A stretch of 64,000 nucleotides of DNA, taken from assembly GCF_009827315.1 (NCBI RefSeq), contig NZ_WTYF01000004.1:2170001-2234000 (forward strand), given 5' to 3'. Position 1 is the stretch's first letter, and the number at the start of each line of letters is the position of its first letter. Shown piece after piece: positions 8,957 through 17,651 of the stretch. The notes beneath the pieces are model-generated. The model saw nothing but the letters and a program-made list of their open reading frames with translations, was not told where the DNA came from and did no database searches. The DNA comes from Qipengyuania gaetbuli (lineage in GTDB: Bacteria; Pseudomonadota; Alphaproteobacteria; Sphingomonadales; Sphingomonadaceae). A program made the position numbers and the translations under genes.

Positions 8957-10195
8957 GTGCTGAGGACCTGGTTTGAAATTCCGCTGTGGCAGCGTGTGCT
9001 GACAGCGCTCCTGCTCGGTGTCCTGACCGGCTATTCCTGGGGGCCGGATGCGGAAAGCATCAAGTGGATCGGCGATTTCTTCATCAAGTCGATCAAGATG
9101 CTGGTCGTCCCGCTGATCTTCTTCAGCCTCGTGTCCGGCGTGGCCGCCATCGGCGATTTGCGCAAGCTGGGCGCGGTGGGCGGCAGAGCCATGCTGCTGT
9201 TCGTCGTGACCGGCCAGATCGCGGTCTGGCTCGGTCTCGGTCTCGGCACCTTCTTCGCCCCCGGCGCTGGCGTCGATACCAGCGCGATCCAGAAGGGCGC
9301 GACGCCCGAACCCAATCCCACGACTGCAGTCGACATGATCCTCTCGATCGTGCCCGAAAGCCCCGTGCAGGTGATGGCGGACGTCGCCGTCCTGCCGCTG
9401 ATCGTCTTCTCTCTGCTCGTCGGCATCGGCATCCTGATGGCCAAAGAAGAGGGCGAGCCGGTCCAGAAGATCTTCGATAGCGGCGCAGTCGTCATGCAGA
9501 AGGTGACGATGGTGGTGATGGAACTCACCCCCTTCGGCGTCTTCGCGCTGATGGCCTGGGTCGCCGGCACGCTCGGCTTGGACGCCCTGCTCAGCCTCGC
9601 GAAGCTGGTGGCGCTCAATTACGCGGGCTGCCTGCTGATCATTTTCGTGATGTATTCGGCGATGATCAAGTTCCTCGCCAAGCTGCCCGTGCGGGACTTC
9701 TTCCGCGGCATCATCGACGCGATGGCGGTGAGCTATTCGACTGCCTCGTCCAACGCCACGCTGCCCGTCACGCTGCGCTGTGCGGAGCGCAACCTCGGCG
9801 TGTCGAATTCGGTCGCGGCCTTCGTCATCAGCCTCGGCGCGACGGTGAACATGAACGGCACGGCGATGTATCTCGGCCTTGCCACGCTGTTCGGCGCGCA
9901 GATCTTCGGCGTCGACCTGACGCTGGGCCAGTATTTCCTGATCTCGATCCTGGCGACGCTCGGCGCGGTCGGCGCGGCGGGCATTCCGGGGGCTGGCCTC
10001 ATCATGATGGCACTGGTCTTCGGTGCGGTCGGCGTGCCGCTGGAAACGATCGCCTTCGTCGCCGGTGTCGACCGGATCATGGACATGATGCGCACCACCA
10101 CCAACGTGAGCGGCGATGCTGCGGTGGCGACGACTGTGGCCGTGATGACGGGCGAGATTGATACGGTCGAGATGAAGTCGGCGGACGATGTCTAA
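8957..10195 (+). CDS. dicarboxylate/amino acid:cation symporter (DAACS family)
   Basis: A 412-residue membrane transporter of the GltP/DctA type. Hydrophobic helices run throughout, with the re-entrant serine-rich loop (AVSYSTASSNATLPVT), the NMNGTAMY motif of helix 7 that forms the Na+/substrate site, and GIPGAGLIMM and DRIMDMMRTTTNVSGD near the C-terminus with substrate-contacting Asp and Arg/Thr/Asn positions. The start is a GTG preceded by GAGGGG. Probable substrate is glutamate/aspartate or a C4-dicarboxylate. It lies 24 bases after dapE and overlaps the next small gene by 8 bases. Confidence 0.9.
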   Translation: MLRTWFEIPLWQRVLTALLLGVLTGYSWGPDAESIKWIGDFFIKSIKMLVVPLIFFSLVSGVAAIGDLRKLGAVGGRAMLLFVVTGQIAVWLGLGLGTFFAPGAGVDTSAIQKGATPEPNPTTAVDMILSIVPESPVQVMADVAVLPLIVFSLLVGIGILMAKEEGEPVQKIFDSGAVVMQKVTMVVMELTPFGVFALMAWVAGTLGLDALLSLAKLVALNYAGCLLIIFVMYSAMIKFLAKLPVRDFFRGIIDAMAVSYSTASSNATLPVTLRCAERNLGVSNSVAAFVISLGATVNMNGTAMYLGLATLFGAQIFGVDLTLGQYFLISILATLGAVGAAGIPGAGLIMMALVFGAVGVPLETIAFVAGVDRIMDMMRTTTNVSGDAAVATTVAVMTGEIDTVEMKSADDV

Positions 10196-10520
10196 GCTGA
10201 CCGCGAAGTACTTGCTCACGGAAGAAGAACTGCTTGTGGACGGCCGACCGACGCGAAGCGACATATTCTGGGCGCTTCTAGGCGGTCCACTGGTGGCGCT
10301 GCAGGTTACCGTTTCTATCTGGCGGCTCGTGAGCGCTGCGTTTGGCAAACCTCTGATCGTATCGGGCTGGTTCGACATCACCGTAAGCACCGCCAGCCCG
10401 TGGTGGCATTTGGTTGCGGGGGTGATGTTTCACCTTGTGATCCTGACGATCCTCTCCTTAGTGCTTTGGGGATGTGCAATGCAAATCCAGCGCTGGAGGT
10501 TCTGGAGAAAGCGCGCCTAG
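10188..10520 (+). CDS. small two-helix membrane protein, unknown
   Basis: A 110-residue protein with two predicted membrane segments (about 28-48 and 75-97) and a basic C-terminal tail (RWRFWRKRA). Its start overlaps the symporter stop region by 8 bases, suggesting translational coupling. I do not recognise a family. Lower-GC codon use than its neighbours is visible in the middle. Confidence 0.6.
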   Translation: MSKLTAKYLLTEEELLVDGRPTRSDIFWALLGGPLVALQVTVSIWRLVSAAFGKPLIVSGWFDITVSTASPWWHLVAGVMFHLVILTILSLVLWGCAMQIQRWRFWRKRA

Positions 10521-11167
10521 CGCCCCTTAGGCTTCTCCAGCACCTTCTTCCGGTAGCTGCACAGATCCGCCACCTTGCACCGCCAGCACTCGGGCGTTCT
10601 CGCCTTGCAGACATAGCGGCCATGCAAGATCAGCCAGTGATGCGCGCCGAGTCGGAAGGGCTGGGGCACGCGCTTTTCCAGCTTGGCCTCGACATGGTCA
10701 GGGGTCTTCCCCTTGGCGAGGCCGGTGCGATTGCCGACGCGGAAGATGTGCGTATCGACCGCGAAGGTTTCCTGTCCGAACCAGCAATTGAGCACGACAT
10801 TGGCAGTCTTGCGCCCGACGCCGGGCAGGCGGACCAGATCTTCGCGCGTGTCGGGTACCTCGCCGCCGTATTCGTCGACCAGCAGCTGGCTCAGCGCGAT
10901 GACGTTTTTCGCCTTGGAATTGAACAGGCCGATGGTCTTGATGTGCTCCTTGAGGCCGTCCTCGCCCAGTTCAATCATTTGTGCAGGCGTTGTGACCTCG
11001 TGAAACAGCGCGCGAGTGGCCTTGTTAACGCCGACGTCGGTCGCCTGCGCGGACAGGGCGACGGCCACCACCAGCTGGTAGCAATTGCCGTATTCGAGCT
11101 CGGTTTCGGGCGAGGGATTGTCCTCCGCCAGGCGGCGGAAGAACTCGAAGATCTGGTCTTTTGTCAT
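10517..11167 (-). CDS. nth: endonuclease III (DNA glycosylase/AP lyase)
   Basis: A base-excision repair enzyme for oxidised pyrimidines, 216 residues. The helix-hairpin-helix LPGVGRKTANVVLN contains catalytic Lys120, and catalytic Asp138 follows in VDTHIFRV. The [4Fe-4S] cluster ligands Cys187, Cys194, Cys197 and Cys203 have the canonical C-x6-C-x2-C-x5-C spacing. It lies 4 bases after the K+ channel gene and ends in a 4-base tail overlap with the convergent small membrane protein. Confidence 0.95.
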   Translation of the reverse strand: MTKDQIFEFFRRLAEDNPSPETELEYGNCYQLVVAVALSAQATDVGVNKATRALFHEVTTPAQMIELGEDGLKEHIKTIGLFNSKAKNVIALSQLLVDEYGGEVPDTREDLVRLPGVGRKTANVVLNCWFGQETFAVDTHIFRVGNRTGLAKGKTPDHVEAKLEKRVPQPFRLGAHHWLILHGRYVCKARTPECWRCKVADLCSYRKKVLEKPKGR

Positions 11168-11171
11168 GCTG

Positions 11172-12035
11172 TCAGCGGCGCGGCCCCCGTCCGCGTTCGA
11201 GCGCGGCGATCTTGGCCTCGATCTTGTCGTCCTCGATATCGAGTTCCTCGAGATGCTTGCGCATGTCCTCGATCAGGTGATCGCGGCGGCGCTGCATGGC
11301 ATCCGAAAACGCGGCCACGATTATCCCTGTTGGCATTGCGACGAAGGCGATCCCCGACATGGCCAGCCCGGCAGCGAAGAACTTGCCGAGCGGAGTGATC
11401 GGGGTCACGTCGCCATAGCCGACCGTGGTCAGAGTGATGGTCGCCCAGTAGAGCGCGCGCGGGATCGATCCGAAGGTGTCGGGCTGGATGTCCCCTTCAA
11501 CGATGTAGAGCGCGGTCGCGCCGAACAGTACCAGCACGAACGCAACGGCGGCAGTGATGATGAGGTCGTCCACTCGGTCGACCACTGCCCCCCACAATTC
11601 CTTCACCGCGTAGGAGAAGCGCCCGAACTTGGCGACGGCGAAGACCCGCAGCAGGCGGAAGGTACGCAGGATCGCGGCATCGGCGACCATCAGCGGAGCA
11701 AGTGTTGTCACGACCACGAACAGGTCGATCAGGCCGATCGGCGAACGGATGAAGTGCCAGCGCTTGGCCCAGCTGCTTCCGCTACCCGGCTGTTCCGCGG
11801 CGGCATAGATGCGGGCGAGATATTCAAGCAGGAAAATAAAGCCGAAAACCACTTCGGTGCGCAGCAGGGCGGTGTGCCATTCGGCCGGCAGGCTCGGCTC
11901 TGTCGCCAGCGCCGCAGTGATGACAGCCAGCAGGATAGTGAGGATCAGCAGGCGGTTGAGCACTGTTAGCCGCCCGTCGGGATGCGCGCCGACGAAGAGC
12001 TGTTCGTGCAAGAATGTCCTCAGCCCCGCCATCAT
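11172..12035 (-). CDS. voltage-gated-type potassium channel family protein
   Basis: A 287-residue six-helix ion channel. An S4-like segment (RTFRLLRVF, 124-132) is followed by S5, the selectivity filter TVGYGD at 204-209 and S6. The C-terminal tail (about 250-287) is charged and heptad-like, so probably a coiled-coil tetramerisation region. K+ selectivity is well supported by the filter; voltage sensing is plausible but the S4 carries few positive charges. It sits between dapB (10 bases) and nth (4 bases) in one minus-strand operon. Confidence 0.88.
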   Translation of the reverse strand: MMAGLRTFLHEQLFVGAHPDGRLTVLNRLLILTILLAVITAALATEPSLPAEWHTALLRTEVVFGFIFLLEYLARIYAAAEQPGSGSSWAKRWHFIRSPIGLIDLFVVVTTLAPLMVADAAILRTFRLLRVFAVAKFGRFSYAVKELWGAVVDRVDDLIITAAVAFVLVLFGATALYIVEGDIQPDTFGSIPRALYWATITLTTVGYGDVTPITPLGKFFAAGLAMSGIAFVAMPTGIIVAAFSDAMQRRRDHLIEDMRKHLEELDIEDDKIEAKIAALERGRGPRR

Positions 12036-12045
12036 CGCCTGCCCG

Positions 12046-12774
12046 CTAGAGTTCGAGCACGTCCTCCATCGTGTATCGTCCCGGATCGCGCCCCAGCAGC
12101 CATTCGGCCGCCTTCAGCGCGCCCCGTGCGAAGATGGCACGGTTTTCCGCGCTGTGCGAGAGAGTCAGCCGCTCTTCTTCGCCGGCGAGGATGACGCTGT
12201 GTTCGCCGGCCACCGTCCCGCCGCGCAGGGCAGCGAAGCCGATCACTCCGCGAGCCCTTGCGCCGGTATGCCCGTCGCGCCCGCTTTCGCGGTTGGCGGC
12301 AAGGTCGATCCCGCGGCCCTGCGCAGCCGCCTGGCCGAGCAGCAGGGCGGTGCCCGAAGGGGCATCGACCTTGCGGCGGTGATGCATCTCGACGATTTCG
12401 ATGTCCCAGTCGTCCCCCAGCCTTTGCGCCGCTTCGCGTACGAGGTGGGCGAGCAGGGTCACGCCGAGCGAGGTGTTCCCGGTCTGCAGCACGGGCACCG
12501 CGCGGGCTGCGCTGTCGATGGCGGCGTGGTGCTGGTCTTCGAGGCCGGTGGTGCCGATAACGATGGGGATGCCCGCACCGACGGCCGCGTGCAGGTTCGT
12601 CTGCAGCGCGCCAGGGGCAGAGAAATCGATCAGCGCGTCGGACGCATCGGCCAGCCCCGCCACATCGCCGCCCTTGTCCACGCCGCCCGCCCACTCATGG
12701 CCGGAAGCGTCCACCACGCGGTGCAGCGCTTCGCCCATCGCGCCCTTGCTGCCGATAATCCCGAAACTTGGCAT
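12046..12774 (-). CDS. dapB: 4-hydroxy-tetrahydrodipicolinate reductase
   Basis: Reduces 4-hydroxy-tetrahydrodipicolinate with NAD(P)H in lysine/diaminopimelate synthesis. It has 242 residues, slightly short for DapB (about 270). The N-terminal nucleotide loop GIIGSKGAMG and the signature HHRRKVDAPSGTALLLG (His131-His132, Lys135, Asp137) are intact. The start is decided by a strong Shine-Dalgarno AAGGAGG at 12779-12785 ahead of the ATG at 12774; longer in-frame starts run into the divergent sirtuin gene. First gene of a dapB/K+ channel/nth unit. Confidence 0.93.
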   Translation of the reverse strand: MPSFGIIGSKGAMGEALHRVVDASGHEWAGGVDKGGDVAGLADASDALIDFSAPGALQTNLHAAVGAGIPIVIGTTGLEDQHHAAIDSAARAVPVLQTGNTSLGVTLLAHLVREAAQRLGDDWDIEIVEMHHRRKVDAPSGTALLLGQAAAQGRGIDLAANRESGRDGHTGARARGVIGFAALRGGTVAGEHSVILAGEEERLTLSHSAENRAIFARGALKAAEWLLGRDPGRYTMEDVLEL

Positions 12775-12799
12775 TGCCCCTCCTTGGGTTTCCGTGTTC

Positions 12800-13510
12800 A
12801 TGGAACCTATGGTCGCTCTGCGCAACATCGTCGTCCTGACCGGCGCCGGGATTTCCGCCGAAAGCGGGATCGACACCTTCCGCTCGGCGGGCGGCCTGTG
12901 GGAGAGGCACCGGGTCGAGGATGTGGCGACGCCCGAAGGCTTTGCCCGCGATCCTGAACTGGTCCAGCGCTTCTACGATGCCCGGCGCGCCGCAGTGCAG
13001 GAGGTCGCGCCCAACGCCGCGCACGAGGCGCTTGCCCGGCTTGATGCGGAGTGGGGCGGAGAGCTGCTCATCGTCACGCAGAATGTCGACGACCTGCACG
13101 AACGTGCAGGCGCAAGCCGCGTGCTGCACATGCACGGTGAACTGCTGAGCGCCCTGTGCCCCGTCTGCGAGCGGCGGCACCGCTGGACCGGGCCGCTGGT
13201 CGACCGGCCCGCCTGCCCGACCTGCGAGGCGCATTCCCTGCGCCCCGACGTCGTGTGGTTCGGCGAGATGCCTTACCAGATGGACCGCATCTATGCCGCG
13301 CTGCGCCAGGCTAACCTGTTCGTGTCGATCGGCACCAGCGGCGCGGTCTATCCTGCCGCCGGCTTCGTGCGCGATGCCCGCGATCTCGGCGCCCGAACCC
13401 TCGAACTCAACCTCGACCGCAGCGAAGGCTCGCACTGGTTTCACGAATCGCGCCAGGGCCGCGCCGGCGACCTCGTTCCGCATTGGGTTAGCGAAATTCT
13501 GGGCAGCTAA
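12800..13510 (+). CDS. cobB: NAD-dependent protein deacylase, sirtuin (CobB type)
   Basis: A 236-residue Sir2 enzyme. NAD-binding GAGIS is at 15-19, TQNVDDLH at 93-100, and catalytic His112 in LHMHGEL. Zinc cysteines are 120, 123, 139 and 142. Tyr59 and Arg62 form the YxxR pair that in class III sirtuins (SIRT5, E. coli CobB) recognises acidic acyl groups, so desuccinylase activity is likely besides deacetylation. An alternative ATG is three codons downstream. It is divergent from dapB with only 25 bases between. Confidence 0.9.
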   Translation: MEPMVALRNIVVLTGAGISAESGIDTFRSAGGLWERHRVEDVATPEGFARDPELVQRFYDARRAAVQEVAPNAAHEALARLDAEWGGELLIVTQNVDDLHERAGASRVLHMHGELLSALCPVCERRHRWTGPLVDRPACPTCEAHSLRPDVVWFGEMPYQMDRIYAALRQANLFVSIGTSGAVYPAAGFVRDARDLGARTLELNLDRSEGSHWFHESRQGRAGDLVPHWVSEILGS

Positions 13511-13662
13511 GGCACTGGTTCAAAAGGCCTGTTTCGCCCATCGGTCTTCCTTCGCCAAATCATCGGCAAAGCATCAGCCTCCCATCATGGGTTCGGCCAG
13601 ATGACACGATAAGCTTCTCTCAGCGGCAATCCGCCGTTCGCTTGAAACAAGAGGAGAGCGAA

Positions 13663-13980
13663 ATGAAGAGACTGCTTCTTGCGGCCACTGTGGCGCTGGT
13701 GGTGCTTCCCGCACCGGCTTCGGCCAACCACATTCTCAACCTCGACACTGCATATGACACGCGTGGACAGTGCGAAGCGGCGAGCGCGCGCTTCAGCGTT
13801 GAGGACCGGCCGAGCTTGCTTCAGCGCTTCCCCAATACTTTCTCCAATATCGGCGAGGTTGCGGGCCTGCTCGTCCGTGCGTTTCCCTGCGTCTATGACG
13901 AGGCGACCGACGCCTGGTACATGGACGACCGCCGCCTGGAAGTTCTGACCAGCGAGTGGTTCCTGCGCCGCGGAGACTGA
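13663..13980 (+). CDS. small secreted protein, unknown
   Basis: 105 residues with a clear signal peptide (MKRLLLAATVALVVLPAPASA) and strong GAGGAG upstream of the ATG. The mature part of about 83 residues has two cysteines (QCEAASARF and FPCVYDEA) that could form a disulfide. No family recognised. Probably periplasmic. Confidence 0.7.
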   Translation: MKRLLLAATVALVVLPAPASANHILNLDTAYDTRGQCEAASARFSVEDRPSLLQRFPNTFSNIGEVAGLLVRAFPCVYDEATDAWYMDDRRLEVLTSEWFLRRGD

Positions 13981-13988
13981 CCGGCTTT

Positions 13989-14058
13989 CCCGCGGCACTG
14001 CGACACCGCGGGGGTGCGTGGGCCGGGATACGCCGCCGAGAGGCGCGTCCCGGCCCAC
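13989..14058 (+). terminator. two tandem strong hairpins, possible terminator without a U-tract
   Basis: The first hairpin pairs 13989-13995 with 14006-14012 (7 bp). The second pairs 14018-14028 with 14048-14058 (11 bp, perfect) and has a small inner stem. They directly follow the small secreted protein gene. There is no T-run, so intrinsic termination is uncertain; mRNA protection or a DNA-level repeat is also possible. Confidence 0.45.
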
Positions 14059-14112
14059 TGTCGCATCTGGGGGAGGTTCGAAATCTTTAGGCCACTGCGC
14101 TAGCAAGCAGGA

Positions 14113-14562
14113 ATGTCACGCCGCGCACTCATCGCCTGCTTGCTGCTGGTCCTGCCCTATGCCTATGTCGCGTGGTACTGGGCGAGCCTGCTACTCTTCT
14201 GCCACGAATGCCGCATTTCCGGCGACATGATCTTCTATACGCTGGTGCTGTTGTTCGCGACGCCGATCGTCCTGATCGCGGTCGGCGGAACGGCCTTCTT
14301 CAGCGCGAAAAGGGGTGTCGAGGACAGCCTCGCCCGGCAGGATTACACCGGGGCCGGAGTGAGCGGCGGCTGCGCGGTGCTGGGACTGAAGGCGCTGGTG
14401 GCAGGCGGAGTCCTGCTCGCGGCATTCCTGTTCTACTGGCTCGATGCGCCCGAACCGGGCCGCGACCGGCTGGGCCGCATCTGCGAGGAAAGTGCTAACG
14501 GCTCGCGCATCCATTGCAGGCCGGATCCTTCGCGATCGAAAAAGCCCTGGTCGCTGGACTGA
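14113..14562 (+). CDS. membrane protein, unknown
   Basis: 149 residues with about three hydrophobic segments (6-29, 38-60 and 90-111) and a polar C-terminal tail. No recognised family. Its last 68 bases overlap the convergent ThiF-family gene, so the tail may be less constrained. A true gene is likely because the codon pattern and membrane topology are sensible over the whole length. Confidence 0.6.
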   Translation: MSRRALIACLLLVLPYAYVAWYWASLLLFCHECRISGDMIFYTLVLLFATPIVLIAVGGTAFFSAKRGVEDSLARQDYTGAGVSGGCAVLGLKALVAGGVLLAAFLFYWLDAPEPGRDRLGRICEESANGSRIHCRPDPSRSKKPWSLD

Positions 14563-15265
14563 GGCCGTCGAGCAAATAGACCTTGCTCCAGTCGGAACGG
14601 CCGAAGGCGCTCGTCCCGTCTAGCAGGATACGTACGGCCTGCATCGCGGCAAAGGTCGCCACCCAGCCGGCCATGGCGCCCAGCATTCCGTCTTCGGCGC
14701 AGGTGTCGCAATCTTCCGCGTCGAAGGCATCGCCCACGAAACAGCGATAGCAGGCCTCTTCGTCGAGGTGCCCGGCAAAGGCTCCGACCTGTCCCTGGAA
14801 CCGGCCCACGGCAGCCGACAGCAGCGGAACGCCGGCGCGCACGCAGGCATCCGACACGGCGAGACGGGTGGCGAAATTGTCCGTCCCGTCGAGCACGAGA
14901 TCCGCGCATGCGACAAGGGCGTCGACGTTCTCGGCATCGATCCGGCGGTCGCTGATCTCGACGTCGAGCGCCGGGTCGAACAGCTTCACCCAGCGCTTGG
15001 CGCAGGTCGCCTTGCCGAAGCCGATATCGCGTTCATTGTAGAGCGTCTGGCGCTGGAGGTTGCTGGCATCGACCTTGTCATCATCGACCAGGGTCAGCTT
15101 CCCGATCCCCGCCGCGGCCAGATATTGCAACGCGGGCGAGCCGATCCCGCCAAGCCCGACCAGCACGAGATGCTTTTGCGCAAGGGCCACCTGTCCGGCG
15201 CCGCCGATCTCGGGGAGCACGATATGGCGCGCGAATCGCTCCAGCCGGTTTTCGGGCAGGCTCAT
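14495..15265 (-). CDS. ThiF/MoeB/HesA family adenylyltransferase
   Basis: A 256-residue E1-like enzyme that adenylates the C-terminal glycine of a sulfur-carrier protein (ThiS/MoaD-like) using ATP. The nucleotide loop GLGGIG is at 37-42, with the conserved NLQRQ and DGTDNFATR motifs. Zinc cysteine pairs are in CYRC and the final CNGC. Length fits MoeB/HesA rather than rhodanese-fused forms. Its ATG overlaps the DUF983 stop by 4 bases. No carrier protein gene is in the window, so molybdopterin versus thiamine role cannot be decided. Confidence 0.87.
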   Translation of the reverse strand: MSLPENRLERFARHIVLPEIGGAGQVALAQKHLVLVGLGGIGSPALQYLAAAGIGKLTLVDDDKVDASNLQRQTLYNERDIGFGKATCAKRWVKLFDPALDVEISDRRIDAENVDALVACADLVLDGTDNFATRLAVSDACVRAGVPLLSAAVGRFQGQVGAFAGHLDEEACYRCFVGDAFDAEDCDTCAEDGMLGAMAGWVATFAAMQAVRILLDGTSAFGRSDWSKVYLLDGLSPATRAFSIAKDPACNGCASR

Positions 15266-15702
15266 CGCTCGGCTCCGTCACCTTCCGACAAGCGTTCCTT
15301 GCGGAAGCCGTGCATGCCGTTCCACCACTGGAGGCCGATCACCGCGCCCTTGGAAGGCTGGAGCAGCGCGACCAGCATCACGATTGCCAGCGGAATGATG
15401 ATGGCGAGGAGGGCAACCGCGCCCAGCTCCCACTTCGTCACCAGCGCGATGATCACCGGCGCGAGCAGGTGGCCGGTCACGAAAATACCGATGTAGGCGG
15501 GAAGATCGTCGGCCCGCTGGCCCGAGATGTCGAGCGAACAGGCAGAGCACGTGTCGACCGGCTTCAGCCAGCGGCGGAAAAGCTTGCCTTCGCCGCAGCG
15601 CGGGCAGCGATGGCGCACGCCGCGCAGCATCGCGGCAAACAGGCTGGCTGGAAGGTCGTAGCCCACGGCACTCGGCCGGTTGGCTTCTGGGGACAGGCTC
15701 AT
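15262..15702 (-). CDS. DUF983 family zinc-ribbon membrane protein
   Basis: 146 residues. An N-terminal zinc-ribbon-like stretch with four Cys (RCPRCGEGK and CSACSLDISG) is followed by two hydrophobic segments, the organisation of DUF983. In alphaproteobacteria the family is often near cytochrome oxidase genes, but not here. It overlaps the ThiF-family gene by 4 bases. Function unknown. Confidence 0.8.
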   Translation of the reverse strand: MSLSPEANRPSAVGYDLPASLFAAMLRGVRHRCPRCGEGKLFRRWLKPVDTCSACSLDISGQRADDLPAYIGIFVTGHLLAPVIIALVTKWELGAVALLAIIIPLAIVMLVALLQPSKGAVIGLQWWNGMHGFRKERLSEGDGAER

Positions 15703-15812
15703 GGAAGGCCTGTTGGCAGCATGTGGAGGGACTGTCGACAGGCCTCTGCGACAGGCCCGTCGATCGTCAGCTTTTCCATGCCCGGGGCGCGATCCGAAGG
15801 GTCAGGAAAAAA

Positions 15813-17270
15813 TCAGCTCTCCAGCTGGCGCAGCAGGCTGCGCACATCGCCGTCCATGTCGGCGTCACGTTCGCGCAGGTCCTCGATCAGGCGGACGGCA
15901 TGGATCACGGTGGAGTGATCGCGGCCGCCGAACTTACGCCCGATTTCGGGATAGCTGCGCGGGGTCAGCACCTTGGAAAGATACATCGCGACCTGGCGCG
16001 GGCGGACGACCGCGCGCGCACGGCGCTTGGACGACATCTCGCTACGGTCGATGCGATAGAATTGGCAGACCGTGCGCTGGATCTCGTCGATCGTGATCCG
16101 GCGGCGGTTGGCCGACAGGATGTCGGTCAGCTGTTCTTCGGCGAGCTGGAGCGAGACTTCCTGGCCGGTCAGCTGCGCATAGGCGATCAGCTTGTTGAGG
16201 CCGCCGACCAGCTCGCGCACATTGCGCGTGATGGTGCGGGCGAGGAATTCGATCACGTCTTCCGGCACGGCGAGCGGGGCGAACTTGCTTAGCTTGGAGT
16301 GCAGGATCTTCTTGCGCAGCTCGATGTCGGCGGGCTGGATGTCCGCGACGAGGCCCATCGACAGGCGCGAGAGGAGGCGCGGTTCCACCCCGTCGAGCGC
16401 CTGCGGCGCACGGTCGGCTGCGAACACAAGGCGCTTGCCTTCGGCCAGCAGCGCATCGATCGTGTAGAGCAGTTCTTCCTGTGCCGACGCCTTGCCGATG
16501 ATGAACTGGATGTCGTCCACCAGCAGCAGGTCGAAGCTGCGCAGGCGCGCCTTGAATTCGATCATCCGGTTGGCCTTCAGCGCCTGGACGAATTCGACCA
16601 TGAAGCGTTCGGCACTGCAGTAGAAGATGCGGCTGCGCGTGTGGGCCTTCAGGAAAGCATGGCCGATGGCATGCAGCAGGTGCGTCTTGCCCTGGCCGGT
16701 AGCGGCCTTGAGATAGAGCGGCGAGAACTGCGGCTTTTCGGTCGCGGCCATGCGCTGCGCGGCGTTGAAGGCAAGCACGTTGGCTTCGCCCGTCACGAAG
16801 GCAGCGAAGCTGAGCGAGGCGTCGAGGCCCACCGAGGAGGTGAAGCCCTGGTCGCCCAGCGTGTCCGCGCCGATCGCCATCATCGAATGATCGCCATCGT
16901 TGGCCGGGCGACGGCCGTCGCCGTGCAGGCGCAGGTCGGCGACCTGGCGGCGACCCGGATGGACCGAGATGGCTACGCGGCGCACTTCGCTGCGGGCGAT
17001 CTTCCATGCCAGGCTGAGCCGGTCGGCAAAGCGGTCCTTGACCCAGTTGGCGCTGAATTCGGTCGGCAGGAACAGGTCCAGCGTACCCGTTTCCGGATCG
17101 ATCTTGCCGAGCTGGATCGGTTTGATCCACTGGCTGTGCAGTTGATGGCCGAGATCCTTGCGGAGCCCCTGGCTGATGTCAGCCCAATCGGCTGCCAGGT
17201 TTACCGCCTCCAGATCCTCCATTTCGTCTTTTGCCTTCCGCTTGTTCGCAAGGTCACCCGTCTTGACCAT
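15813..17270 (-). CDS. dnaA: chromosomal replication initiator protein DnaA
   Basis: A 485-residue AAA+ initiator. The N-terminal DnaB-interaction domain starts near residue 25. The AAA+ domain holds a P-loop at 189-196 (AATGQGKT), Walker B LLLVDDIQF about 248-256 and downstream sensor motifs. The C-terminal DNA-binding domain has the DnaA signature GGRDHSTVIHA. The P-loop lacks the usual first glycine (Ala189). Start ATG at 17270; an in-frame ATG 16 codons on is an alternative. The neighbour upstream is rpsT, as in other alphaproteobacteria, not dnaN. The 455-base upstream region is rich in GANTC. Confidence 0.95.
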   Translation of the reverse strand: MVKTGDLANKRKAKDEMEDLEAVNLAADWADISQGLRKDLGHQLHSQWIKPIQLGKIDPETGTLDLFLPTEFSANWVKDRFADRLSLAWKIARSEVRRVAISVHPGRRQVADLRLHGDGRRPANDGDHSMMAIGADTLGDQGFTSSVGLDASLSFAAFVTGEANVLAFNAAQRMAATEKPQFSPLYLKAATGQGKTHLLHAIGHAFLKAHTRSRIFYCSAERFMVEFVQALKANRMIEFKARLRSFDLLLVDDIQFIIGKASAQEELLYTIDALLAEGKRLVFAADRAPQALDGVEPRLLSRLSMGLVADIQPADIELRKKILHSKLSKFAPLAVPEDVIEFLARTITRNVRELVGGLNKLIAYAQLTGQEVSLQLAEEQLTDILSANRRRITIDEIQRTVCQFYRIDRSEMSSKRRARAVVRPRQVAMYLSKVLTPRSYPEIGRKFGGRDHSTVIHAVRLIEDLRERDADMDGDVRSLLRQLES

Positions 17271-17553
17271 AGTGAATTCAACCCCCGGTGCCCGGCCTTG
17301 GCGACCGGGTGTGCTTTTTATTCGGCGTGGGCGGACGGCACGGCTCCGCCGTTGCCCGGAATCGCAGGATTCCCGGGCACTCCCCCCAATTGGCCATCGA
17401 TGTGAAAACTCGGGCTGTCCCCCCCGAGCAGAGCTATTTGATAAGTCGCCGCGGCGATGAGTCGCAAGGGGGATAAGTGCAAAAAATCTGAAATAAACTT
17501 GTTGACTCGCTGAACCCCGCAGGCCGCCGTTCAAACCCCTGTTTTTCCGTCAA

Positions 17554-17567
17554 TGTGAACATTCACA
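17554..17567. promoter_or_regulatory. 14-bp palindrome upstream of dnaA
   Basis: TGTGAACATTCACA is an inverted repeat with 6-bp arms and a 2-base centre, about 285 bases upstream of the dnaA start. Its half-site resembles CRP/FNR-type TGTGA, but with four instead of six bases between TGTGA and TCACA. It may be an operator for dnaA control; which protein binds is unknown. Confidence 0.35.
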
Positions 17568-17651
17568 GGATGCGAATCGTTGGAAACGCTGGGTTTTGAT
17601 TGCGGGCCGGAGACGGTGCGGCAACGAATTGCGACAACAGTGTGCCGGATA

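Noticed and set aside
8885..10390. Long minus-strand open frame under the symporter
   Set aside because: Asp/His/Arg-rich, no motifs; shadow of the transporter gene, which has all family signatures.
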